Positions 48,701 to 59,200 of a DNA stretch of 64,000 bases are shown here, in pieces. Source of the stretch: Spirometra erinaceieuropaei (Eukaryota; Platyhelminthes; Cestoda; Diphyllobothriidea; Diphyllobothriidae). Within the stretch, counting starts at the first letter, position 1, and each line of letters begins with the position of its first letter. A program made the position numbers and the translations under genes. The notes beneath the pieces were generated by a model. That model was not told where the DNA came from, did no database searches, and worked only from the letters and a program-made list of their open reading frames with translations. The DNA lies in assembly GCA_902702965.1 (NCBI GenBank), contig CACRXP010000005.1, forward strand, positions 3,318,925 to 3,382,924. Reading direction: 5' to 3'.

Positions 48701-51248
48701 AAGCCGCCTCTGGGGGGAAACGATAGATTTCATGTTTTAAACTTGAGGCTACGTTTTGTTGGTACGCTTTGTGAAGAACACCTTGTAGTGTGTCATCTTC
48801 ATAATGAACCAAAATTGCAACTTATACTTTGCATTTGCTTATTTTGAAGAAATAGACTCAAACCCGGAATTCAGTAAGCAATAAACACTTGTGTTTGCCA
48901 AAGCTAAAAGACTGGAGTTTGTGTGTTTTCATTTGCGTTTAATGTCTCATCCTATGTTTATTTGCACAACAAATTTGCAAGAGATTATCATAGTCAGTGC
49001 GAAATTACCCGCCCAGACCCCGGGCATCATCGCAGACGAAATTGACCATGTCTTTCATCTCTAATAAGTAACAAAGTAAACCCTTAATGCTTGAATGCCC
49101 GTTTTCTGTGCATGTGAGTTTGCCTGCCAGTGGGTCGCATGACCGAAAAATAATTGCGACTAGGAGAACTATGCTCATAGCCTAGATGTCCTGGTGTGTG
49201 GATGCACTCTATTCAATATGTGTACTTGTTCTCTGTCGAGCATTTAGTAATTACTTGATTTGCCTAGATATCGAGCTAACATTTAAATCGTTTTTGTGCT
49301 TTTAGAGTCACTATTTGACTTGCTTTTGACAGGTACCCTATCTGCCTTCCTTATCTGTTGCTTGTGCTCCTATTTCATATTTCTCTGCTGTTAAAGGTGA
49401 TTAATAGTATATCGTCAGTATGTGCCTGCGGACCATGAATTACTTTTAATTATGGGCATCCTGCAAATAGCGATGACGTCATTAAATTCACACGTAGACA
49501 TTTTTTATTTTAGCTTTGGTTGAGAAAACGCTTACGGGTACGTGCCTATTTAACTCGTTTCGACACACTCACTAACGTCAGAGCCGGTGTTTGCTTTTTC
49601 CCCTAAAGCCCCTTGTAAAACATACACCTCAGGTCAGAAGCATAGCACAGAATATTTGGCATCCTTATTTTGGTCTAAGTTCGGAATTTGGCCGCAATGA
49701 ACCTGCATGATCACGCGTGAAGTTCGTAACTCGCTTTGGAAAGACCTGGGTAGGGGTGCTCCAAAGAATCTGCAAGTTCAGGCTTCGACAGTGTACATTG
49801 AAGCGTTGGCTGTGCCTCCCACCCCAGCGGAAATCCTCCGAGAACACCTACCATTTCTTTCAAAATAGAATTTGCCTTACTTAGGGGATCCATGTCCGAA
49901 AACTAGTGTGAATTAACTTTATTCTACTGAAGGGAGTTTGAATACATCATTTTACATGCACATCACCTGAACTACCTGCGCCCCGCCTCCGGTCTTCTTG
50001 ACTCTGTCTTGAAACGGGGTCCAGGGGGGGTGAGGACGAGAGAGTGCGGTAGATGCTAAGCAAGTCTTGTACCACCATAAACTAATTCACGCGCAGATGC
50101 TTGACACTTCTAACAATGCACATAGATGAAGTGCAAGTGTTCTTTCGGATTGAACTAGGTCAGGAAATGTGAGACTCCAGTGGCCTGCGCGCTAAGGGCT
50201 GCGAGAAGGTCAATTTCGCCCACTTACAACTTGACGGCTCGAAGGCTTGATGTAGTTATTCCAAATTCCAAACCATTACTACTACTACTACTACTACTAT
50301 CATTACTACTACTACTACTAATACTACTACTACTAGTAATATTCAAGTGCGTGCAATCTGTCAGCAACACTGTCTTGCGAGCATTGACCGGAAAATGACC
50401 GTACGAATAAATCCTTCGCCGCTTTATAACGTCTCAAGCCAATATTTCGGGCAGAGATTAGGACCCATAAAACGATGTTCTATTTTGCCAGCCAGTATCT
50501 TTATAGTCCTAGAGCTCCATCAGCAAGCGTGTAATTTAAAATTGCACAGTGAAATACGCATTCCCTACCGAAAAACCACGTCGGAAGACTCTGTGAGACG
50601 AACTGGCCAGTGTAACCCTCGGCAGCTGCAGCATTTGCGGGCCGAGTTCTGATGAAACACACGCATGGGCACTTGGCTTGTTGGCTAAGTTGTTGTTTTT
50701 GAAGACAGTTACGCAAGGCGGGTCTGATTATATTTAATGAAGAGGACGCTCACATTGTCTGAATGTTGCTGTACTGCAGCTGCCAGTAGGGGTCCTGGGG
50801 AGGCAGCGAAACCCGACACCAGCCCAGCCGGAGTTATTTAATATGCATCACCGCCTACAGCAAGTTTGGTCGAGTTGAGCGTGCCTTCTTAGGGTGACAT
50901 AGGCTTGCCTACTTGATTGAAAGGTAACAAGGAATAAACTGTGGGCTGGATTTCTCCAGAACTAACTCTGTAGTGCCGTAGGAGCGCTTCAGAACACTTA
51001 GACGAAATGGCTCCATATTCCTGCTATGTACTGGTGCTTTGATAACTCGCACCTCCTGCTGCTTCAAAGCCATAAATGACTATTGTTGTATGAGGCGCCT
51101 AAAATGCTTGGTCAGTTCTCTGGTAGATCCCAGGCCTTATACAAAATGGATGAGATCACGACATCTCCCTAAAATACACATTTTGTTTCTTCAAATAACC
51201 AGACTCATTTCATTCATTTTCGATCTCCCTGTAGGTGCCTTCCAGTAA
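42681..51248 (+). CDS. Micro-exon gene encoding a small secreted protein (helminth MEG-type)
   Basis: Fifteen coding exons are predicted: 42681-42759, 43431-43490, 44246-44263, 44500-44526, 44605-44622, 44840-44854 (or -44869), 45197-45214, 45603-45629, 45905-45931, 46851-46874, 47439-47465, 48850-48873, 49306-49332, 49514-49537, and 51235 to the stop at 51246-51248. Every internal exon has a length divisible by three. Each follows a pyrimidine-rich AG, ends at a GT donor (mostly GTAAG/GTGAG/GTATG) and is open in phase 1 at both ends. The product would be about 142 residues: an N-terminal signal peptide, a charged linker, then short Leu/Lys/Glu-rich peptides with amphipathic-helix spacing, and no cysteine after the signal peptide. 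In parasitic flatworms such genes encode variably spliced proteins secreted at the host interface; that role is inferred from architecture. I recognise no specific family member. No transcript evidence is available, so individual exons may be wrong. Confidence 0.85.
43431..43490 (+). CDS. MEG exon 2: 60-nt charged linker
   Basis: Acceptor CTGCCCTTTTTTTAG, donor CAG/GTAATT. Open in phase 1 for 20 residues; the peptide starts DKGQAKIDEK and ends IFS. This is the longest internal exon. Confidence 0.8.
44246..44263 (+). CDS. MEG micro-exon 3, 18 nt
   Basis: Acceptor TTTTAATACACTTCAG, donor GTAAGC. Adds DIGSLF. It leaves a T that makes a Ser codon with the CC opening exon 4, but would make a stop with the AG or AA starts of most later exons. 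It must therefore be followed by exon 4 (or the weak candidate at 44367). Confidence 0.7.
44500..44526 (+). CDS. MEG micro-exon 4, 27 nt
   Basis: Acceptor TGCTTTTTTTAAAG, donor GTAAGC. Phase 1/1, peptide around AVGKLASK. Confidence 0.82.
44605..44622 (+). CDS. MEG micro-exon 5, 18 nt
   Basis: Acceptor TTTTTGTTTTTTAAAG, donor GTGAGT. Peptide ELQQFL, phase 1/1. Confidence 0.8.
44840..44869 (+). CDS. MEG micro-exon 6, 15 or 30 nt (two donors)
   Basis: Acceptor TTATTCTTCATATAG. Two donors, GTGAGG at 44855 and GTGAGA at 44870, give 15- or 30-nt exons that both keep phase 1. Short form KQYVS, long form adds GEDSS. Confidence 0.75.
45197..45214 (+). CDS. MEG micro-exon 7, 18 nt
   Basis: Acceptor TGTCTTTGGTTTTAG, donor GTGAGT. 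Peptide ELLKKI, phase 1/1. Confidence 0.85.
45603..45629 (+). CDS. MEG micro-exon 8, 27 nt
   Basis: Acceptor AATTTATTTTCAG, donor GTATGT. Peptide EGLLKSVTD, phase 1/1. Confidence 0.87.
45905..45931 (+). CDS. MEG micro-exon 9, 27 nt
   Basis: Acceptor TTCATCTTTTGTAG, donor GTAAAA (weaker). Peptide EANVQKWIK, phase 1/1. Confidence 0.8.
46851..46874 (+). CDS. MEG micro-exon 10, 24 nt
   Basis: Acceptor CTACTATCCACCAAATATAG, consensus donor GTAAGT. Peptide EFETTKDL, phase 1/1. Confidence 0.82.
47439..47465 (+). CDS. MEG micro-exon 11, 27 nt
   Basis: Acceptor AATTGCACATTGCAG, donor GTACTG (non-consensus at +4). Peptide GSFLLKKLE, phase 1/1. Confidence 0.72.
48850..48873 (+). CDS. MEG micro-exon 12, 24 nt
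   Basis: Acceptor TTTGCTTATTTTGAAG, donor GTAAGC. Peptide EIDSNPEF, phase 1/1. If unspliced, the frame stops four codons later at a TAA that overlaps AATAAA (48879-48884), a possible early polyadenylation site. Confidence 0.75.
49306..49332 (+). CDS. MEG micro-exon 13, 27 nt
   Basis: Acceptor TTTTTGTGCTTTTAG, donor GTACCC (weak). Peptide KSLFDLLLT after exon 12, phase 1/1. Confidence 0.75.
49514..49537 (+). CDS. MEG micro-exon 14, 24 nt
   Basis: Acceptor ACATTTTTTATTTTAG, donor GTACGT. Peptide ALVEKTLT, phase 1/1. Confidence 0.8.
49690..50140 (-). repeat. Long-repeat fragment (copy D) in the last MEG intron
   Basis: 49760-49850 (AAGTTCAGGCTTCGACAGTG, GCGGAAATCCTCCGAGAACA) matches 3620-3700 of copy A. 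49980-50035 (CGGTCTTCTTGACTCTGTC) matches 2085-2110, and 50095-50130 matches the TTAGCACTTCTAATAATGCAC block near 3870. It is a shuffled or deleted copy. Confidence 0.6.
50277..50336. repeat. Interrupted (ACT)n microsatellite
   Basis: About 18 ACT/TAC units with a few interruptions. It lies in the last predicted intron of the micro-exon gene. Confidence 0.95.
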
Positions 51249-51300
51249 TTCGGTAAGACCGACAGTATTTTGTATACATTAATAAAACGCACATTCCAAG
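51235..51300 (+). CDS. MEG terminal exon with stop and poly(A) signal
   Basis: Acceptor TTCGATCTCCCTGTAG. In phase 1 it adds GAFQ and a TAA stop (51246-51248). The 3' UTR has AATAAA at 51281-51286, so cleavage is expected near 51300. The internal GTAAGA at 51253 could act as a donor for an 18-nt version, but the stop precedes it. Confidence 0.75.
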
Positions 51301-51749
51301 GCAAAAGTCATTATCTGATGGATTTAGAGGAGAGAAGGATAACTGTGGTGACCATTGGCCTAAATTGGCCGCCTCGGGCTGGCCGTCCCTCAATATCTCA
51401 GATATTTCAATTGGAATGCAATGTTTTATTTCAACAGCATACATAAAGTTTGGCAATTAGACCATTAAACTAGACGCAGCTTCAAAATGTCCAGTCATTT
51501 TGATCTGTTGAATGCCTGATAAGAGTTTCAGTGGCATGGGCTAAGGCAGACGGTTGTGTGGGCGTTTGCTATTCACTTATTTTAGCCTTTTTATTTATGC
51601 CATTTAAAAGTTATTTTTGGCCTTTTTAGGTAGTTGTGAACTGGCGGGCCAAGGCCCTTCGGCCTAACTACAAGATCATTAAACATTGCAGAAAAACAAT
51701 GCTCAAACTTTTTTGTAGTTAAAGCCCAAACATTTATGGTGACATTGTT

Positions 51750-52043
51750 TTGTTTCTTGCTCTATTTGAAGAAGTGTGCTATAACCTTTATGGCAGCTCG
51801 TTAGTCATCGGTTCTGGAATTACAATAGGCGGCTTATCATATGTAGTGTGGTTGTTAATCATTCCAAAACGACTGAACTCAGTGTCTGTATTTATGAATC
51901 CCATCTATAAAGGAATTGACGAAATAAAAGAAATAAGAAAGGTAATAATACTTTGCCCAGAAATACCAATTTTTGTAGAAAAGCCAAAATCTTCGAAGAC
52001 GTCAAAATGGTTGAAATTGAGTAAAGGCAACGGTAGGGCGTAG
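51750..52043 (+). CDS. Unrecognised 97-codon frame with a transmembrane-like stretch
   Basis: Open frame starting MFLALFEEVCYNLYG. It contains a hydrophobic segment SGITIGGLSYVVWLLII (about residues 22-38) followed by a Lys/Ile-rich soluble part (YKGIDEIKEIRKVIIL). It does not resemble a transposon protein I know. It has no obvious promoter or splice partners and lies 450 bases after the micro-exon gene. It could be a real small membrane protein, an exon, or chance in AT-rich DNA. Confidence 0.25.
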   Translation: MFLALFEEVCYNLYGSSLVIGSGITIGGLSYVVWLLIIPKRLNSVSVFMNPIYKGIDEIKEIRKVIILCPEIPIFVEKPKSSKTSKWLKLSKGNGRA

Positions 52044-55000
52044 GGCCCCAACTTACTTGAGGAAGCCTGTGAACCGTATCTTACATTGTATGGTGATAGA
52101 GGTTTTACGGATGGGGCACCGCGCAGAACAAAGAGCAGGCGGAATGCTAAAAGCCACAGAACATAAGCAAATTTTTTACCGAAAGTCTTATTGCATGCTG
52201 CCGAACAGCAATGAAAGTGAGTGCGACATTTAAAAAAACGGACTGATGGCGATTTTCTAAAAATAACCTATTTTTAATAAGCCGCGGCCGAAAATTTAAA
52301 TGCATTTAGGAAGTCAAGGAAATGTCAACAAGTAAGAACTGCGAGTAAGAGGTGATATTTGCAGTCACGTGGAATTTTAATGTTGGCTACGGGGGTCCTA
52401 CACCCTCCCGTTACCAAATAACGTTTTGCAAAGTATGATACAATAAATCCTTGTGCATAGAATAACGTAAACCTGTCCATCCTTGTCCTCTATGTGAACT
52501 GACCTCTTTGCTGTCTAGTGGCTGGCTTTAAAATGTTATCTTCAACAGTCCCCGATGGTACAGAATTCTCATTCTGAAAAATATATCCACGCACAAGTCG
52601 AGTTAGGTTTTGTCTGCGTGGGTACGAAGAGTTAAAAGTCGTGGAACTGGATCCCTTTTAAACGATCAGATGTCGCCTCAGGATCCCCAGTGGTGAAAGG
52701 AAAGTAGCACGTTGCATGTTCTACAGACTGTATGGTGTCCATTAACTGGACGCATATTGTCCTCTAAAATACAATTGGTCGAGCACAATGATTCGCAAAA
52801 AAACACCCTAAAGTGCAGAGGTCTAACTGGAAGGCATTCGTTAACGTTCATGTCTGCTGAGGCACGAGAAGCGGCCTTACATTTAATGCATTAGTATGTG
52901 TTCTTTAGAAGAGACCGCATCGTGTGGGTACAGTGTAGGGGGCGAGCTTTATTCGCTTCGAGTGTAATTAACGGATTTTGACTTCTACTACTCACACAGT
53001 TCAATCTTCATTAACTTTCATAGATTATAATTCCAAACCCCAAAACGTTAACACCCATTTTGCAAATGCGAGTTTTATGAGAATTATCGTGGATGAATTT
53101 TATGGAAAAATAAATGGCTTTATGCCTGTTCGTCTTTCATCTGACTATCTTAATATCGGTAACGGAAATCAGGGCTTTGATTAGAAAAATAAGCGAAAAA
53201 GCGAACTTACAAAAAACAACGCGATTTGAGTAATGTATTGATGTCATGGAAAATAAATGCTGCCGCAAGTTTATTGTCCGCCACGGCCTACAAATGAGTG
53301 CCAAAACAAACCTCAAATAACATGATGCACAGTCCACCGACAGTCAAATAGGGTCCTTTACCCTACCGTCGCCCACAGTAGTACACTCCGAGGTAGCTTG
53401 GTCAATCAGTGACCGTTTTTGCAGCTGAAAAGTTTAACGGGGAGATACTTATCAAGTGTAGATTCCAACAGAACGTGGAAATCCTTTATTGTGCATTTCA
53501 AAAGAACATAAGTTAAGCGGGTTAGAAATTGTCACAGCATGGGCTTGAATTTCCAGCTAAAATGAACTCTCAACAGAGGACCTAGAATGTTCTAAATGCT
53601 GGGACTATTTTGTAACTTCAACTTCCTTCAACATCTGCTTGACATTCCGCACGAGGCAGCTACAACCTGGGTGCAAACAGAAGCGCAGCTCACTTAATTA
53701 GAACAAGCAATCAGCACCACCGAATATCCGTTCCATATACTTCCTGCCTACCGGAATTCCGGCTTTATTTTGTAAATGTTATCCGTGAAACAAAGTATGA
53801 ACATAAAGTCATTAGAGGGAATATTTCTCAGTGGGCTTTTTTGAAAGTAACTGCAGTCAAAAAACGTTATCTGAAGCTGATCTCCATTGGGCAAGAGTAC
53901 CGGCACTTCAGTCAACACAGTCGTCTAGGTAATTGCCATAATACGATGGCAAACTTCCTGAGCACTCTGTTTAAACAGATAGTGCATGACGGGCTCTATT
54001 TACGGAAGTGAATAGCCCTTAATAACGTGGATTCATAAAAGTGACTTTTCTGTACTACGTAAATTCGGGTTTTGAAACAATTAGAATTTTTACATCTAGC
54101 ATTTAGTCGCGAGATAATACATCACAGGAGTCTCAACTGTAACCTGTCTGTAATAATGATATCTTATTAGGTAAGGCTTACACTTTTTCATAGTCTATTC
54201 TAAGATCTTATTTACAATAGTTGATGGCATGAAAGAAGTATTAGCTGCCGTTGATATTCATTGGGCTGTGTGTTAATGGACTTATTCTTCTGGTGATACG
54301 ACCTCCAATTGTTACTACCGATATCCAATATGCGCTGTCTCTGAAAGCCAAGCTCTGCACTGTCCCTTCTTATTTACCTCAATGAAGGAGCTGACTTTTG
54401 TTTTTCAAAGTTTTTTCTACTTCCTTTTCGAAAGTAACCTGCAAAGTGGAACAGTAACGCACACAGTACCTATACCGATCAAACTAGCGGTCCTTATTAT
54501 GAGTTCGGTTCTTATGCGGGCAAACGAAAGGTGCTTTTTGACACGCGTGGACCGTCACCTTAACCGGCAACAACTGATACACAGTTGAACACGTTCAATT
54601 TAGGCGATGTAGTCTTTATGGATACCGCTCGGCTCTTTGGACTCAGGTAAACGCAGCCTCAATGGAAAATAAAATTCTCATTTGCGTATTATAACAAGTA
54701 ATTTGTTAATTCGCACCTCCAGCAGACCGTTAAAGACACCTCTGCTGAGTTATCTGAAAATGAAATGGCAAACACCATCCCAGACACAACTCCATCTTAT
54801 GTACGTTTCAAAGACTGAGTGTTTCTAGACTTCCTGTTTGTGACTGTTGATTAGCGCGGAACACACAGCCTATCGACTTTGTATAGCCTATATGAACGGC
54901 GAAATGGTGTAGTCCTGTGGGTCTAGGCGATATACTTGGCGAAAATTATAATGCTAAATTACTTTTATGGCATTTGTCTGCAGACCACTAGTCCAAATAC

Positions 55001-57720
55001 TCACCGCCAGCTATTGGTGAGTTAGAAATCGTTGGATAGAGAAAAGACCCCCCCCCCATCTCCTATGCAACAAACTTCAAAGCATTACTGAAACTAAATG
55101 ACCAAGCATTTTCCTGGATGCAAATTAGGTGAACGGGCGCTGTGCCATCGAGAACGTTATGCAGGAGCAGGAGGAAGCTGGATGGAATTCAGGGTGGGTG
55201 CCGGTTGGAGCTGGATAATTTAAAAGCAACCGAATTAGTGTGCCGGTCGGCGTGTCGAGGTGAGTGGGACTGGGGTGGGATGGAGGTAGGATGTGAGCGA
55301 CCTCTGTATTAAACAAGGATGACCGTCATTCGGAGTTTGGAGCGTCGTGAGAGCATTTCCTGGGCTCGGCATTGGCCACGGAAGGTAGAGCGCTTACACC
55401 AACTTCATCAGAGAACAAAGAGCTGGGCCCAATAGTCGAATAGCTACTTCCTGGGTCGATGTCAGTACGCTTTTTGCGTAGGCGTTTCGAGTAATCTGCT
55501 GGCTGCCAGCACACCAATCACAAGCTCATTCTTCACCTAATTGTAGTGATCTTATGGCGAATTACCAAAACAGATTATCGCCAATTAGACCTCTCATGCA
55601 TAACGTGCGAATGTGAAAAGAGTGAATGTTTTCGCGGCTTACTGTTATAATAGCACATTAGTGCAGCACACAGCATAGAAAATGTCCTCCAAATTATCTT
55701 TGCGAGTTTGGAAAACATCTTTCTTTTAGAGTGAACATGCTGACTGCAAAACGTGTCTCCCAGTAGAAACATGGGTTTCTTTCAGAAGAAGGACTGAAAG
55801 TAAACTTGGTATACTTCAGAATGGTTATGACAGCCTCGAGTGGAGAATTCACATGAGACATGAAACAGGAAAAGGGACTTCTTTTGGGTAACACTGCTGC
55901 CTCTGCACTAACCTCCAGGGAGATAAAAGTTAAGGTTGCGATTAGGGTTTGGTTAAGGTTATAGTTAAGGTAAGAATTAGGAAAATGGTTGATTCTAGGT
56001 TTGAGGTCGGGAGACTACCTGTTTTCCAGGGGCTTCACATTCCTTCTGTCTTAACTTCAAAAGCAAATAAATTATTGTCCCGAAGGACTTGATAACTCGT
56101 TTTTTAAATATTCAGAGCAAAATTCAAAAACCGCATTTTCCAGTGTTTAATATTGCACAGCTTAGCATGTTACTACTCCAGTAAGCCTAAAGGAAAAAGG
56201 GCTGTCTGAAGATTCGCCTGACACCTAAGATTGGCATCAAACATTGCCACCAATTGCACATTATGGTTTTAGCAAACGCTCATTAATCAATCGCACTTGG
56301 AAGATTTAAGTACGCTGGTTTCGTCGGAATTTAGTATTTACGGACGTCTGACGGGTTCAAAAAACTACTGGAGACTTCAAGCGGCCTTCATTGACATCGG
56401 TTGATCGGGTAAGGCATGAAATAACCGTTACCATTGCAAAATATTTTGCGCTATTGTCAATGATGACTCAATGATGTTTTCAATTACAAAATTTGGATAA
56501 TTCCCTAAGTGTGTTAGTGGATAAAACAAAACGATTAGTGAAAAAGTCGGTGCTTGATTAAAAATTGACATTTTTAACCATATTACCACGAAAAAGGCCT
56601 AATTATCAGTGCAAAAATACTGAAGGACAAGAATCCATAAAACGGAGTCACCGTAAGTATGCGCAGCACTTCCCAACCACGGCCAATCCGTACTCTTGAC
56701 TGAAGCAGAATCCTCGCTCTGGGCAAACGACTTATTACTTTTTGACCTCACTTCCCACGCCTATCTTGCTAGTGTTGGATGATACGCTTAACTCGACACC
56801 GGGTCAAGAAAACGAAGCAAAAGTCACAGGCCTTTTGATAGAAGAGCAGGACATATCTAAAAGGGAATGATAGCATTCGCATTCTGCACTGCATATTCCT
56901 GTTCATTTTTATGCGCCAGTGCGCGTTGTTACCTCAGGCATTTGCAAAAACAATGGCCGGACCTCACAAGTCCCGTTCCCACAACTCTACCGTCCATTGA
57001 CTCGTTAATTTCCAGAGGCTTAATAAATAATCAAATTAAAAATCCTATGCCCTTTCTGTTTATTGCATCTTCTAGTCTCAAAGTGCTCTCACAATTTGTC
57101 ATTGAGTTGTAGTACACGTTTTCACCCAAAGAAGCTCGAAAGACCTGATCAAAGTGTATTCCCTAACCGTGACAGTGCGCGTTGTTCGGAATAACTGAGA
57201 TCTCAAGGATTATTTAGGCCTACAATAATTGCAACAATACATTTCTCAGTAGTCAATAACCAGTTTGCGTACTTCGCACGTTCTCCCCTTCAGTCCAGTC
57301 GGCACAACCTCCACGGGCTTCTTCCTGTCGCTTACACAAGTTTGTGTCATTCATTTGTTGATTGCCACTTTTAGACCCCGTCTCTTGCTCCAGAAAGCTC
57401 TGCCTCGCACAAGGCAAAACAAAGGCCAGTCGGGAAATTGATGCGCAGTCTGTGAGACCTTCAAAATCGTCCACAGCAAGCTGCAGTAGGCGCGGCGACT
57501 TGCGTAGCATCCACCGCACACCCTCCTCCCCCACCTGTGCCTGGTGGGCACTGCTATTGCACCGAAAAAGTTGGCATTTGCTATGGGCGCGCAATCCCGA
57601 TGATGCCTGCCAGACTGTGAGCTAGCCCCTGAGTCAGCCTAGCACACCTGCCATGTGGTCCGTTCTAGGCGCACACTATTTTCTCATTTTAATGTGTTTT
57701 TGATGTTGCATTTGCGCTGG
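52044..57720. other. Long unassigned stretch
   Basis: About 5.7 kb without a supported gene. Minor points are a C-run at 55049-55057, a GC-richer patch at 55130-55300, and degenerate TTAGGG-like units at 55940-55980 (GATTAGGGTTTGGTTAAGG). Frames near 57253-57625 are open on both strands in a GC-richer patch but show no domain. Confidence 0.4.
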
Positions 57721-57729
57721 CAACGGACG

Positions 57730-58240
57730 CCTACACTGAAGAACCGGTGCACTGTATCATGTGTTGTTTGTGGATCCGAAGAGTTCATCAATCTACTGAA
57801 CAGACTACGCACTGGAGTAGCACACATTCCGGAAGCGACAATTCACCGACATTTCATGCATCCGAGGGATTCACTAACATTCAGTCGCAAAGCTGCCGTT
57901 GTTTGCCGGCTTGAGTGTGATTCCAGCGAATTCGGCTATGTCGGGGAAAACAGAAAAGAAGTTGAGACGAAGATGCACGAATTCTGGCTTGCTGCCAGAC
58001 ACTCAGGTGAGTTGGCCCTAATTACCTATAATTCAACTTTTGCGCACAAGGCTTCGCTGTCAACAGTGAGGTGGTTCTAACCAATCAAAAGACTGAAGGT
58101 CATGTCAAGGGCAGAAATCGTAGCATTCAACCGAAGACTCAGATGACAGACATGCGATCTGCCACCGCCTTTACAAGCACCACAAGAACAGAACAATGAC
58201 GCGACTGAAGGTCACTCATGGTTGTGGTGCTTGAATTTTA
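57730..58240 (+). pseudogene. Penelope-like element fragment P5: GIY-YIG endonuclease region
   Basis: The plus frame ending at 58080 reads LNRLRTGVAHIPEATIHRHFM, HPRDSLTFSRKAAVVCRLEC and FGYVGENRKEVETKMHEF. This aligns with GIGVAHRP..TINRQVM.., YRLQCS and YFGETSRR..TRMHEH of P2. A shifted frame continues with AEIVAFNRRLR and CDLPPPL to about 58240, the end of the coding region. The RT is absent. Frameshifts and substitutions show it is dead and older than P2. Confidence 0.8.
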
Positions 58241-58815
58241 TCTGAGATTCAGCTTATCTGTTGTCTTTGTTCTTGGATTCCGGTGAGACTACCGGATATC
58301 AAAATATCTTCGCTTTGTATACTCCAGTAACTGCCCGCGGACCAATTGGTTTCTCAAACCAACGAAAATCCGAAGTCGAACCGAGGTTAAAAATATGTAT
58401 CCGACTACCAGGCCGAGCTCAATCAAAACATACTAGTAGTTGCGTTATCGTCAGGGATAAGGGAAGTTCGAGAGGACTCTGCTGTGGCTTTATCGCACCT
58501 TCGTTCAATCAAATGTTGCAGTCGGCCATCGAAAAACACAAATAAATCTACATGATCGCGTTGCAGATGATACGCATTATATGTACATACATAAAATGGA
58601 AATGAAAAGGAAAATAAACCAATTTTAAACTGGCTTTCTGCAGTATGATTCAATCTGTATTTGCTGACCATTAAATAAATGCGTTTGCGTTATAAATTAT
58701 ATGTTAGAATGCACGGAAACACAGAGGGTAATGTGGGCCACAAACATCTGTAGGGAAACAGTTATCTCCGACTTATTGAATGATTGAGAGAGATACATAT
58801 AAATTAACACACTCG
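58241..58815. other. Unassigned spacer
   Basis: May include P5 3' tail; nothing is certain. Confidence 0.35.
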
Positions 58816-58817
58816 TC

Positions 58818-59200
58818 CTATGAATTCATCTCTTTATCGGTCAGATAATCTTGAGTGAAATTCCATGATCTGCAGTCTATATTTTCGAGGCACAGTATGC
58901 TCCGAAAGAACTTGCTTGATAAGACAACATTGATGGCCATCAAGTCAGCCAATTTTACAACACAAAAATCGCTCTTAAAACCCAACCCGTTCAATTTACT
59001 CAAGAATGCTAGTAAAGTTCCTGCAATATCGCTGCTTTTTATTCTGTTTTCTATTCCGAAAAGCTCAAAAGTCAACCACTGCACTTCCGTATGCTGCACA
59101 CCTCGTGCAGCAATTTCCGTAATTTCAGCTTTTCCGCATCATTCCCCTGCCAAGAGCACCTTCCTTTCTGCATCAATCAAACTGGGTATAAACCAGCGAC
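58818..59200 (-). pseudogene. Unrecognised protein-like frame, possible broken gene or exon
   Basis: The minus-strand frame from about 59138 to 58818 reads CGKAEITEIAARG, VQWLTFELFGIENRIKSSDI, AGTLLAFLSKLNGLGFKSDF and CVVKLADLMAINVVLSSKFF, a composition typical of a folded protein. Upstream, in another frame, 59200-59140 reads SRWFIPSLIDAERKVLLAGE before a stop, so a frameshift may separate two parts of one protein. I do not recognise the family. The plus-strand 120-codon frame over the same bases looks less protein-like. Confidence 0.35.

Noticed and set aside
49397..49417. A 21-nt exon with a good acceptor after CTCTGCTGTTAAAG
   Set aside because: In phase 1 it reads GT GAT TAA, a stop, unlike all other exons of the gene.
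50277..50336. CRISPR-like or satellite array
   Set aside because: It is a plain trinucleotide microsatellite. No repeat-spacer structure was seen anywhere in the window.
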